Assembly (NCBI GenBank): GCA_919901855.1
Contig: CAKKQC010000021.1
Span: 186,001 to 250,000 of the forward strand
DNA: 64,000 nt
Source of the DNA: a bacterium
GTDB taxonomy: Bacteria > Oederibacteriota > CAKKQC01
Reading direction: 5' to 3'
Part shown: positions 52,368 to 61,069 of the stretch, one piece after another
How the letters are laid out: every line of letters begins with the position of its first letter
How positions within the stretch are numbered: the first letter of the stretch is position 1
Notes under the pieces: model-generated
What the model was told of the DNA's origin: nothing
Database searches by the model: none
What the model saw: only the letters and a program-made list of their open reading frames with translations
Position numbers and translations under genes: made by a program

Positions 52368-54656
52368 ATGATCGGGACCATCGCGGCCGCGCTGGCGGCC
52401 TTCCTGCTGCTTGCCCCGGCCCAGGCCGCCAGCCTTCGCGTGGATGGCTCCAAGGTGCTGCGCACCATGGACCGCCACCGGTTGCTGGGCAGCAATGTCG
52501 CGGGATGGTACGAGAAGAAGACCTACGATGACGGGATCCTGCGGGGGTGGATCAGGGATCTCGGCCCCATCCTCCTGCGGTTGCCCGGCGGAAGCTGGGG
52601 GAACGGGACCTTCTGGAACGGCAACGGGGTGCGGCACGGCAACAAGGTGGACTATTCCCGGCTCCATCCCAAGCCCTATTCGGACTGGTCGGCGCCTTGG
52701 GGCACGTGGGACATCGACTACTCGGATTACGCCCCGGGTTTCCTGGTGGATGTGAAGCCCAACGAGAAGCCACGGATGCTCTCCACCGAGTGGCACGGCA
52801 ACGTGGACGTCAGGACCATGCACGACTTCATCCGGGAGGTCGGCGACGAGCCCCTCGTCATCGTGAACGTGGCCACGGGTTCCCCCCGGGACGCTGCCGA
52901 GTGGGTGCGCTGGGCGAACAAGAAGATGGGGTATGGGGTCAGGTACTGGGAGATCGGCAACGAGCTGGGCGGATCGTGGGAGTGCGGGCACTTCCTGCCT
53001 GATGGCAGTGTCCTGAACGGCGAGATCTACGCGCACCGCTTCGAGGAGTTCGCCAAGGCCATGAAGGCCGTGGACCCCACGATCAAGGTCGGCACCATGG
53101 ACTGGCTCGAGGATGTGCTCAAGCTCTGCGGCGACCAGCTCGATTTCTTCTCCATTCACGCCTACCCCGCCGGTATCGGCACGGGGCCGGGGTCGATGCC
53201 CGACGACGAGCTCTTCGCCAAGCTGGACGAGGTCCGGAGGACCATGGAGGAGGCGAGGGCCACGATCCGCAGGGTCCGGCCCGACCGGGAGGGGAAGATC
53301 GAGATCGATTATTCCGAGTGGAGCATGGGCTGGGGGGACAATCGCGGGGCCCTCTGGCATGCCGGTTGGGTGGGGGAGATGTTCCGGCACGGCGCCGCTT
53401 TTGCCATGCAGTGGGACGTCTTCGGCCTGGTGTCCCAGGCCAAGTCCGGGAACGTGCGCCGCAGTATCTACTGGCCCTTCTGGCTCTGGAGCCGGGCGAT
53501 GGGCGACTCCCTCGTGGCCTCGACCCTCGAGGAATCGGACCATGCCGCCGCCTACGCGACCCGGTCCGCAGACGGTCTCCGGATCATGGTCATCAACCAG
53601 TCCGCCGGGGAAGAGCTGAGGGTGAACGTGCGCCTCGACGGCTTCACCCCGGCCTCCCGGGCGCAGGAGGTCCGGTTCACCCGCCGGGAGTTCTTCCTGC
53701 TGGAAGAGAACGCCGATCACCTCGTCTGGAACACGGGACCCGTCATCCGGCCCTTCAAGGCGGCAAGGTCCTTCAAGGCGGTCGTTCCGCCCGCTTCCAT
53801 CGTCGTCTGGGTCCTCCCCGGGGAGGGACAGCCGCTCCCTCTCGAGGAGACGAAGCCACCCGAACCCCGGGAGCCCCGGATGAACCTCTGGTTCCCGCCG
53901 GACACCTACGCCGGTGACTGGGTGGATGCGTGGGCCTACGTCCGGAACGGGGAGGAAGAAGCGCCCTATGCCCTCCCGCTTGCGGACGGAAAGATACGCG
54001 TCAAGGGTGCCGCCCGGTCCGATCGCGGGACCGTCCGGCTCTCCGAGGCGGCGGGGCATTTCCGCGTCAAGGCCGGCCGGCCCGGGGCCGTCACGGTCGA
54101 AGTCCGCTCCGGCAAGGCGACGGCGGCCCGGGAGGTGGTCTTCAAGTCGTCGGTGCCCAGGCCCCGTGTCTTCTGGGAGTTCGAGGAAGAGAAGATACCC
54201 GGGTTCGTGTATTCCCAATGGCCCCTGACCTTCGACGACAGCATCCGGCCCAACGAACGGGTTGCACGGATTGCCCTGGACGGGGATACCCCCCAGGGCG
54301 ACAAGAAGCGCGACCTGCTGAGCATCCGCGAGCTCCCCGGGGCGGACCGGCTCGACAAGAAGAACATCCGTGGCGCCGTATTCGACGTCAGCGTATCCCC
54401 CGGGTTCGGGTGCGACGATCCCGCCGCCTTCATCGATGTCGTGATGCAGAGTCCCGCGAACTGGTGGATGCATCTGGGGAAGGTCCTGCTTTCGGACCTC
54501 AAGCCCGGCGAGTGGAAGACGGTAGCATTCGTCACCGACAAGCCCGAAAACCTGAGGGCCATGGGCCATGCCCTGAACCTCCTGTTCCTCGTGAATTCCG
54601 CGAAGCCCATCCGCGGCGCGATCCTCCTCGACGGCGCCGGATTGATGGTCAGATAG
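52368..54656 (+). CDS. Secreted clan GH-A glycosidase (GH51/GH39-like), paralog 2
   Basis: The 762-residue protein is a close paralog of the one at 32182-34497. The ATG has a strong AAGGAGG site 7 bases upstream and begins a signal peptide (AAALAAFLLLAPAQA). The catalytic glutamates align: E199 in YWEIGNELGGSW and E317 in DYSEWSMGWG. The C-terminal beta-rich region (about 520-762) is also shared. The two copies differ most in the linker between catalytic and C-terminal regions. The family remains unassigned; an arabinofuranosidase- or xylosidase-like activity is a guess. It is followed at once by GH29 debris, whereas its paralog is preceded by an intact GH29. Confidence 0.75.
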   Translation: MIGTIAAALAAFLLLAPAQAASLRVDGSKVLRTMDRHRLLGSNVAGWYEKKTYDDGILRGWIRDLGPILLRLPGGSWGNGTFWNGNGVRHGNKVDYSRLHPKPYSDWSAPWGTWDIDYSDYAPGFLVDVKPNEKPRMLSTEWHGNVDVRTMHDFIREVGDEPLVIVNVATGSPRDAAEWVRWANKKMGYGVRYWEIGNELGGSWECGHFLPDGSVLNGEIYAHRFEEFAKAMKAVDPTIKVGTMDWLEDVLKLCGDQLDFFSIHAYPAGIGTGPGSMPDDELFAKLDEVRRTMEEARATIRRVRPDREGKIEIDYSEWSMGWGDNRGALWHAGWVGEMFRHGAAFAMQWDVFGLVSQAKSGNVRRSIYWPFWLWSRAMGDSLVASTLEESDHAAAYATRSADGLRIMVINQSAGEELRVNVRLDGFTPASRAQEVRFTRREFFLLEENADHLVWNTGPVIRPFKAARSFKAVVPPASIVVWVLPGEGQPLPLEETKPPEPREPRMNLWFPPDTYAGDWVDAWAYVRNGEEEAPYALPLADGKIRVKGAARSDRGTVRLSEAAGHFRVKAGRPGAVTVEVRSGKATAAREVVFKSSVPRPRVFWEFEEEKIPGFVYSQWPLTFDDSIRPNERVARIALDGDTPQGDKKRDLLSIRELPGADRLDKKNIRGAVFDVSVSPGFGCDDPAAFIDVVMQSPANWWMHLGKVLLSDLKPGEWKTVAFVTDKPENLRAMGHALNLLFLVNSAKPIRGAILLDGAGLMVR

Positions 54657-54663
54657 TACGCAG

Positions 54664-55081
54664 ATGCGCGACAGCCTTCCGGACGAAGCGGCCTCGATCC
54701 GGCCGGGCTGGTTCTACCATCCCGAGGAAGACGGGCGGGTGAAGTCCCTGGACGAGGTTCAGCGCATCTACGACGGCGCGGTGGGTGGCAACGCCTGTTT
54801 CCTGCTCAACCTGCCTCCCGCCCCGCGAGGCCTGATTCACGAGGCGGACACCGCGAGGATGCGCGACTTCGGGAACGCGCTGCGGGCGCGGTTCGCACGG
54901 AACCTGGCGGCGAACGGGCGCGCGACGGCGGACGTGCCGTCCGCGGCCGGTCACGAGGCGTCGCGTCCGGAGCCTGCGCATCCGCTTCGAGTCGGTACGG
55001 GGCTTTCCGACACTCGCGTTCGTGGGCGCCTATAGCTCTTCAGGGACGCCCTTCGGATTGCCGGATTCTGCCGGGAGTTGA
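54664..55081 (+). pseudogene. GH29 alpha-L-fucosidase remnant
   Basis: From 54688 the frame reads SIRPGWFYHPEEDGRVKSL and GGNACFLLNLPPAPRGLIHE, matching the end of the GH29 domain at 30043-32169. After about 54940 the homologous sequence continues in another frame (LRIRFESVRGFPTLAFVGAY), ending at 55079-55081. The catalytic N-terminal two-thirds are gone, and a frameshift or small deletion separates the two parts. It is clearly a broken gene. Confidence 0.8.
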
Positions 55082-55125
55082 AGAATCCGGGAGCCTGCCT
55101 CCGCCCTGAGTGGGCGGCAAGTGCG

Positions 55126-55131
55126 TACAAT
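55126..55131 (+). promoter_or_regulatory. Leaderless-type -10 box (TACAAT)
   Basis: TACAAT ends 9 bases before the ATG at 55141, with no ribosome-binding site between. Confidence 0.5.
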
Positions 55132-55140
55132 ACCCCTGCC

Positions 55141-56448
55141 ATGACACCAACTCGGATCAAGATCAGCGCGGACGGGCGGTTCTTCACCGACCAGGACGGC
55201 CGGCCGTGGTTCTACCTCGCCGACACGTGCTGGCTCCTGTTCAAGCGCGCAACCATGAAGGAACTGGACGAGTACCTCCAGGACCGGGCCGCCAAGGGGT
55301 TCACGGTCATCCAGGCTTACGTGATCCGGGGGCTGGGGGAGACGGACCCGGACGGCAACACGTCCCTGATCGGCGCCGTGCCCTTCCAGGATCGCGACCC
55401 CAACCGCCCCAACGAGGACTTCTTCCGGCACGTGGACGAGGTCGTCGCCCGCGCCAACGCGCTCGGGCTGGTCATGGCGCTCGTGACCGCCAAGTCCTGG
55501 CACGTCCCGGGCGGCCGGGAGTGCTGTTTCGACGAGGCGAACGCCAGGACCTTCGGCGCGTTCCTGGGCAATCGCTATCGCGACCGCGCGGTCATGTGGC
55601 TGCCCGGGGGCGACTCGGCGCCGGCGCAGGCCGACGCGGTCTGGCAGGCGATGGCCCGGGGCCTCAAGGAGGGCAGCGGAGGCCGCCACCTCGTCAGCTA
55701 CCACGGCGACTGGGTGACTTCCTCCTCGGAGTGGTACCACGGCGCCGACTGGCTCGACTTCAACACGATCCAGTCCGGCCACACGTGGGAGTCCGACAAC
55801 TACGCCTTCGTGAGCGTGGATCGCGCGCTCTCCCCGGCCAAGCCCACGGTCGACATCGAGCCGAGTTACGAGAACCACCCCGTGGGCGGCAGGCTCCCGA
55901 TCGACTCGCACAAGGTCCGCACGCAGGCGTACACGGCCATGCTCGCGGGAGCGGCCGGCCACGGATACGGCGCACTCGACCTCTTCTGCTTCTTCAAGGA
56001 CGCCGACGGCCCCTTCCCGCGCGGCGGCGGGGGATGGAAGGAGCTCGCGTTCCAGCACTGGCGCACCGCCTGCGCGTACGAGGGCGCGGCGCAGATGGGG
56101 CTAATGCGGAAGCTCTTCGAGACTCGGCCGTGGTGGAAGCTCGTCCCGGGCCAGTCGCTGATGGCCTCGTACAAGGGCGAGGGGAACCAACGCCGCACGG
56201 CGGCCCGGGCGGCCGACGGGAGCTTCATGCTCGCGTACCTGCCCGAGGGCGGCACCGTCACGATGCGCGGGCTGGATGTCCTCACCGGCTCGGAGGTGAT
56301 CGCCTCGTGGTTCGATCCCCGGACCGGGCAGTGGAAGGAAGCCGGGCGGTTCAAGAAGACCGGCTCGCTGAGCTTCGAGGCCCCCACGTCCGGCGAGAAG
56401 GATGACTGGGTTCTGGTCCTCGACGCACAGCCCTCGAGCCGGTCGTGA
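55141..56448 (+). CDS. GH140 apiosidase-like (DUF4038) glycosidase, no signal peptide
   Basis: The 435-residue protein matches the DUF4038 apiosidase-like family (GH140), which in gut bacteria removes apiose from rhamnogalacturonan II. The barrel begins FYLADTCWLLFKR, with RAAKGFTVIQAYVI. The expected catalytic acid and nucleophile positions are D158 (WLPGGDSAP) and E240 (VDIEPSYEN). The last 100 residues form the beta-sandwich usual for the family (WFDPRTGQWKEAG). It has no signal peptide, unlike the paralog at 61971. Its stop overlaps the HicA-like gene. Confidence 0.85.
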   Translation: MTPTRIKISADGRFFTDQDGRPWFYLADTCWLLFKRATMKELDEYLQDRAAKGFTVIQAYVIRGLGETDPDGNTSLIGAVPFQDRDPNRPNEDFFRHVDEVVARANALGLVMALVTAKSWHVPGGRECCFDEANARTFGAFLGNRYRDRAVMWLPGGDSAPAQADAVWQAMARGLKEGSGGRHLVSYHGDWVTSSSEWYHGADWLDFNTIQSGHTWESDNYAFVSVDRALSPAKPTVDIEPSYENHPVGGRLPIDSHKVRTQAYTAMLAGAAGHGYGALDLFCFFKDADGPFPRGGGGWKELAFQHWRTACAYEGAAQMGLMRKLFETRPWWKLVPGQSLMASYKGEGNQRRTAARAADGSFMLAYLPEGGTVTMRGLDVLTGSEVIASWFDPRTGQWKEAGRFKKTGSLSFEAPTSGEKDDWVLVLDAQPSSRS

Positions 56449-56705
56449 ATCGCAAAGCGCTTCTTGCGCGCCTGGTTCGCGGTGACGTCCGCAACGTGCG
56501 TTTCGCCGACTTCTGCAACCTCGTGGAAGGATTCGGATTCCGGTCCGCGAGGCAGGACGGGAGCCATCACATCTACGCACATCCCCAGGTGCGAGAACTC
56601 GTGAACTTGCAGGAGGTGGACGGGGAAGCGAAACCGTATCAGATCAGGCAAGTGCTCCGGCTCGTTGAGCGGTATAATCTGATCATGGAAGGCGGCGACG
56701 AGTGA
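56445..56705 (+). CDS. hicA: HicA-type toxin
   Basis: The 86-residue protein resembles the HicA/YcfA family: a double-stranded RNA-binding-like fold with FVEGFGFRSARQDGSHHIYAHP-type sequence around the catalytic-type His and ending in a short helix. HicA toxins cleave mRNA. The GTG at 56445 overlaps the upstream glycosidase stop. The typical G-S-H-H core is present. It is coupled to the HicB-like gene. Confidence 0.8.
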   Translation: MNRKALLARLVRGDVRNVRFADFCNLVEGFGFRSARQDGSHHIYAHPQVRELVNLQEVDGEAKPYQIRQVLRLVERYNLIMEGGDE

Positions 56706-56923
56706 GCGACTACCACATCAACATCTTCTACAGTGACGAGGATGGCGGGTACATCGCGGATATCCCGGACCTTGACGCCTGTTCCGCCTTCGGCGCGACC
56801 GCCGAGCAGGCCCTTGTTGAGGTCAAGCGGGCGATGGCGGCCTGGATCGCGGCCGCCAAACAGGCTGGCAAGCCGGTTCCGCCCCCGCGGTATCGGCCCG
56901 CGATCTATCAAGCGGGACGATAG
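56702..56923 (+). CDS. hicB: HicB-type antitoxin
   Basis: The 73-residue protein has the HicB partial RNase-H-like fold: FYSDEDGGYIADIPDLDACSA, then EQALVEVKRAM and the GKPVPPPR C terminus. It lacks a separate DNA-binding domain, so it probably needs another regulator or HicA for repression. GTG 56702 overlaps the HicA stop. The 85-base gap before the next gene shows no gene. Confidence 0.85.
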   Translation: MSDYHINIFYSDEDGGYIADIPDLDACSAFGATAEQALVEVKRAMAAWIAAAKQAGKPVPPPRYRPAIYQAGR

Positions 56924-57008
56924 CCGGTCGGGGCCGGAGGCCGTGCTTAGGTCGGTCTCCCTCGTCCATTCTCTGGTCTGGCTCCCCGCCCCCGGCGCCT
57001 GGGACTGA

Positions 57009-58094
57009 ATGATCTACCGGGATCGCGAGCGAGTCAGGAAGGCGCTTGCACACGAGGAGCCTGACCGGATTCCGTTCTGCACGTTCCATCCCCCGGCCGA
57101 CGCCTTCGTCAAGGTCCTCGACTCGCTGAACCTCGACCCGGACCGGCGCGCCTGCTACTTCGAGGGCGACTTCCGGTACGTGTCGTTCAGGGAGGTCGTG
57201 GACCGGGCGACCTACCTGCCGTACCTGCCGGGGCTGCCCGCCGACGCCGCCGCCGTCACCGACTTCGGGATCGGGGAGACCGAGGTCTTCACGGCCGAGG
57301 GGTACGTGGCTGGCAAAAAGACCTGGCATCCGCTGGCCGGCATCGACACGATCCCCGGTCTGGACGCCTACCCGTGGCCGGACATGACCGACCCGCGCCG
57401 GCACGCGCACCTCGACGAGGAGGTGCGTCGGGCGAAGGCGGAGGGGTACACGGTCATCGGCCAGATGTCGCAGACGATCCTCGAGAATGCGTACCGGATG
57501 CGGGGGATGGAGGCCCTGTTCGCGGACTTCCACGAGCGGCCTTCATTCGTCGCCCGGCTCTTCGAGTACCACGCCGAACGGCGCCGGTTCCAGGCGAAAC
57601 GGCTCATCGAGGCCGGGGTGGACGTCCTGCGCATCGGCGACGACATCGCGACGCAGCAGGGCCTAATCATCGGCCCCGCCCTCTACCGCGAGGCGATCAA
57701 GCCGTTCCATGTCTCCGTAGTGAAGGTGGCGCGCGACCTCAAGCCCGGTGTCCCCGTTCTCTACCACAGCGACGGGAACCTGACCGGCCTCCTGCCCGAC
57801 CTCATCGACGTGGGAGTGAGCGCGATCAACCCGGCGCAGGTCGAGTGCATGGACCTCGTGGCGGTGAAGCGCGAGTTCGGCAGCCGGCTGACGCTCTGGG
57901 GCTGCCTGCCGACCCAGAGCATCTTCGCCCACGGGACGGGGGACGAGGTCCGCGAGTACCTGCGCTGGATGAAGCGGGAGCTGGCGCCCGGCGGCGGCCT
58001 CGTGGTCGAGTTCTACAACGCCCTGGTCACCCCGGTCTTCCTCTCGAACCTCCGCGTCTTCTGTGAGGAGTTCTTCGACTTGGCGAATACATGA
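57009..58094 (+). CDS. Uroporphyrinogen decarboxylase-like protein, HSDG form
   Basis: The 361-residue protein has the UroD-like barrel. The motif that carries the zinc-type Cys in the first UroD-like protein reads H253-S-D-G here, so no such zinc site is expected. Also present are GVSAINPAQVECMD and LWGCLPTQS. It does not have the full substrate-arginine set of heme UroD. Its stop overlaps the GH9 gene by ATGA, linking it to polysaccharide breakdown. Function is unknown. Confidence 0.8.
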   Translation: MIYRDRERVRKALAHEEPDRIPFCTFHPPADAFVKVLDSLNLDPDRRACYFEGDFRYVSFREVVDRATYLPYLPGLPADAAAVTDFGIGETEVFTAEGYVAGKKTWHPLAGIDTIPGLDAYPWPDMTDPRRHAHLDEEVRRAKAEGYTVIGQMSQTILENAYRMRGMEALFADFHERPSFVARLFEYHAERRRFQAKRLIEAGVDVLRIGDDIATQQGLIIGPALYREAIKPFHVSVVKVARDLKPGVPVLYHSDGNLTGLLPDLIDVGVSAINPAQVECMDLVAVKREFGSRLTLWGCLPTQSIFAHGTGDEVREYLRWMKRELAPGGGLVVEFYNALVTPVFLSNLRVFCEEFFDLANT

Positions 58095-60445
58095 TTGATC
58101 CCGCCGCGGACTCCGCCGCCAATCGGTGGCTGCACAAGAAGGTGCTGGCCAGCCGGCTGCTCGACGATATGACCACCCCCGCGCACTGGACCGCCTTCAC
58201 GACGGGCGCCCCCGAGGTCGCGGACGCCCGGGTCAAACCCCGGATCGGCGATCGCGACCGGGCGGTCGCTACGATCGCCTTCGCGCGGAACCGCTCCCGC
58301 GGGGGCCGTAAGGCGCTCAGGATGCGACTGCCCTCCCGACTGGAAGGCCCCGGCCCCGCCAACGGCCGCGGCTGGGGTGGCGCCGGGGTCCGCAGGCGCT
58401 TCGACGGCGAGGACTGGCGCCGCTTCAACCGGCTCTCGCTCTGGATTCGCCCCGACTGCCGGGGCCACGGCGTCGTCGCGCTGGGCCTGTGCCTCCACAA
58501 CGACGGCGCGGAGAAGCTCCCCGCCGCGTTCGGGCAGGAGGGCGAGACCACGGTCGACCTCAAGGACCGCGAATGGAACCACGTCGTCTGGGAGATCGGC
58601 AACGTGGCCCGGGACCGGGTGACCCGGCTGGAGATCTCCGGGCTAATGTCCGGCCACGAGCCGGGAGCCGCCACGACCCTGACCTTCGACCTGGACCGCC
58701 TCGAGCTCGAGCAGGTCGAGCCCGACTACATCGAGGGCTGGGAGGTCTGGCCCGGGCGCATTGCCTGCAGCCACGCCGGCTACCGGCCCGGGGCCGCCAA
58801 GTGCGCCCTCGCCTCCGGAGTCGGGGCGCGCACCTTCAAGCTCATCGATCGGGCCACCGGGAAGACCGTGCTTTCGAAGGCGACCCGGCCGGTCAGGGCC
58901 GCGCTCGGGAGGTTCGAAGTCATGGACTTCTCCGAGGTCCGGCGGCCCGGCACCTACATCCTAGTCGCCGGCCGGGCGCGCACGCACGAGTTCCGGATCG
59001 GCCCCGACGCCTGGCGGCCCTCGATCGAGAAGGCGCTCCGGTTCTTCCGCGCCGAGCGGTGTGGAACGTCCGTTCCCGGCGTCCACGGCGTCTGCCACAA
59101 GGATTGGACCGTCGTCCACGGAGGCAAGCGGATCGTGATCAACGGCGGCTGGCACGATGCCGGGGACCTGACCCAGGGGCTCGGGAACACGGCCGAGATC
59201 GTGTACGCTCTGTTCTCCATGGCCGAGCGGCTGACGGCGCGGCGCAAGCATCCGGGGCTCGGGCGGCGGCTCGTGCGGGAAGCACGCTGGGGCATCGACT
59301 GGATCCTGAAGACGAGCTTCCACGACGGGTTCCGCAACCAGGGCTCCGTGAACTCCCGCTGGACGGACGGGATCATCGGCACCAACGACGACGTCACCGT
59401 CGAGGCCCGCAACACTCCGATGAACAACTTCACCGCCGCCGCGGCCGAGGCGATCGCGGCGCGGGTGCTCGCCAGGTCGGATCCGCGGCTGGCGGCCCGT
59501 TGCCGCAGGATGGCAGCCGAGGACTGGGAGTTCGCCCGCGCCGGGATGGCCGCCCGGCCCGCCGCGGGTCCCTTCCAGCGCTGGCGCGTGACCTTCGACT
59601 CGGACCACGTCGAGCTCGAGGTCGCGTCCATCGCGGCCCTGGCGTCGGTGGACCTCTGGCAGGTGACGCGGGAGGCGAAGTACGCCGCCCTCGCGACCAG
59701 GTGCGCCCGCACGATCCTGGCCTGCCAGGAACGCACCCGGCCGGACTGGAAGATTCCCCTCGACGGGTTCTTCTACACGAGCCCGGCCCGGGACCGCCTC
59801 CTGCATTACTGCCACCGGGGACGGGATCAGGGCCCGATCCAGGCGCTCGTCCGGCTGTGCGAGGCCCTACCCGGCCATCCCGACCGGACCGAGTGGCGTT
59901 CGGCGGTGGCCCGTTACACGCGGTACCTGAAGACCGCGGCCCGGCTCAACTGCCCCTGGGGCGTCCTGCCCGCGTCGATCTACCGCGAAGACGAGGCATC
60001 GACCGTCCCGCCGGGACTGCGGGAGTCCTTCCGGGCCCAGGTGCGGAACGGCATCCCGCTGGGGAAGGGCCATTATCTCCGGCGATTCCCGGTCTGGACG
60101 AACTACCGCGGGCACTTCGGGGTCCTCCTGCCGCAGGCGCAGGCCCTCGCGGCGGCTGGCCGCCTGCTCGACGATCCCGAAGCGGCCGCGCTGGCCGAGC
60201 GGCAGGCGGAATGGATCGTGGGATTTAACCCGTTTGCGCAGAGCGCGATGTATGGCTTGGGGTCCGACTTCCCGCCTTTATACGCTCCGCTCTTCGGCAA
60301 CCACGAAGGTTCCCTGCCCGTCGGATTCCAGACGCGCGGCGACCGCGACGTGCCCTATTGGCCGGTCCAGGCGACCTGGACCTACAAGGAGGTCTGGGTG
60401 CATCCCGTGGCGTGCTGGATCCGGCTCATGGCCGACCTGATGTAG
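58091..60445 (+). CDS. GH9-family glycosidase (second copy, no signal peptide)
   Basis: This 784-residue protein differs from the GH9 at 1681. It has an N-terminal beta-sandwich (residues about 30-215), an Ig-like domain (SHAGYRPGAAK, about 225-300), then the GH9 barrel with the full motif GGWHDAGD (DAGD at 356-359). NTPMNNFTAAAAEAI and WIVGFNPFAQSAMYGLG are also family-like. No signal peptide is visible, so it would be cytoplasmic or exported by another route. It starts by ATGA overlap with the UroD-like gene and ends 2 bases before the convergent HAD gene. Confidence 0.85.
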   Translation: MIDPAADSAANRWLHKKVLASRLLDDMTTPAHWTAFTTGAPEVADARVKPRIGDRDRAVATIAFARNRSRGGRKALRMRLPSRLEGPGPANGRGWGGAGVRRRFDGEDWRRFNRLSLWIRPDCRGHGVVALGLCLHNDGAEKLPAAFGQEGETTVDLKDREWNHVVWEIGNVARDRVTRLEISGLMSGHEPGAATTLTFDLDRLELEQVEPDYIEGWEVWPGRIACSHAGYRPGAAKCALASGVGARTFKLIDRATGKTVLSKATRPVRAALGRFEVMDFSEVRRPGTYILVAGRARTHEFRIGPDAWRPSIEKALRFFRAERCGTSVPGVHGVCHKDWTVVHGGKRIVINGGWHDAGDLTQGLGNTAEIVYALFSMAERLTARRKHPGLGRRLVREARWGIDWILKTSFHDGFRNQGSVNSRWTDGIIGTNDDVTVEARNTPMNNFTAAAAEAIAARVLARSDPRLAARCRRMAAEDWEFARAGMAARPAAGPFQRWRVTFDSDHVELEVASIAALASVDLWQVTREAKYAALATRCARTILACQERTRPDWKIPLDGFFYTSPARDRLLHYCHRGRDQGPIQALVRLCEALPGHPDRTEWRSAVARYTRYLKTAARLNCPWGVLPASIYREDEASTVPPGLRESFRAQVRNGIPLGKGHYLRRFPVWTNYRGHFGVLLPQAQALAAAGRLLDDPEAAALAERQAEWIVGFNPFAQSAMYGLGSDFPPLYAPLFGNHEGSLPVGFQTRGDRDVPYWPVQATWTYKEVWVHPVACWIRLMADLM

Positions 60446-60447
60446 GG

Positions 60448-61065
60448 CTAGGGAAGTCCAAGGCGGGTGAGCGCCTCCCGCAACGATTCCGGCGACTCGT
60501 ACCGGATCCCGTGGAACCCCAGCGCCCGGGCGGCCTCGACGTTGCGCTCGACGTCGTCGACAAAGGCCGAGCGTTCCGGGACCACCCCGTACCGGCCCAT
60601 GAGGAGCCGGAAGATCTCCGGTGAAGGCTTCCGGACACCTTCCCGGCCGGAGACGACGATGCCGTCGAAGCGCTCGAGGAACGGGCACCGGCCCAAAGCC
60701 ACCGGGAACTTCTCCGCGGGCCAGTTCGTGAGGCCGTAGACGCCCCGGCCGGCGGCCTGGAGTTCCCCGATGAGGGCCACGTTCGGGGCGATGGGCTCGC
60801 CGAGCATCTCATCCCAGCGCTCGTTATAGGCCCGGATCGCGTCCGCGTGCTCCGGGTGCCTCCCCACGAGCTCGGCGACGCCGTCGGCGAACTCCCGGCC
60901 GGAGTCGTGCGTCTCGTTCCACTCGGCGGTGCAGATCTCGCGGAGGAACCATTCGACCCGCGCCTCGTCCCCTTGGAACAGCTTGCGGTAGAGGTGCCGC
61001 GGGTCCCACGGGATCAGGACGTTCCCGAGATCGAAGACGACGGTATCCACGGCGGGAGATGTCAT
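60448..61065 (-). CDS. HAD-superfamily hydrolase (HAD-IA type)
   Basis: The 205-residue protein has the HAD motifs: FDLGNVL (motif I, nucleophile Asp), LTNWPAEKF (motif II), VRKPSPEIF (motif III Lys) and FVDDVERN (motif IV). It is likely to be a phosphatase for a sugar phosphate or nucleotide. It lies 4 bases after the nucleotidyltransferase gene on the same strand, so it belongs to that operon. Confidence 0.85.
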   Translation of the reverse strand: MTSPAVDTVVFDLGNVLIPWDPRHLYRKLFQGDEARVEWFLREICTAEWNETHDSGREFADGVAELVGRHPEHADAIRAYNERWDEMLGEPIAPNVALIGELQAAGRGVYGLTNWPAEKFPVALGRCPFLERFDGIVVSGREGVRKPSPEIFRLLMGRYGVVPERSAFVDDVERNVEAARALGFHGIRYESPESLREALTRLGLP

Positions 61066-61069
61066 CCGG

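Noticed and set aside
48425-52495. Minus-strand open frame of over 1300 codons opposite the second giant protein
   Set aside because: No signal peptide or family motif; composition-driven shadow of the real plus-strand gene, which shares conserved motifs with its paralog.
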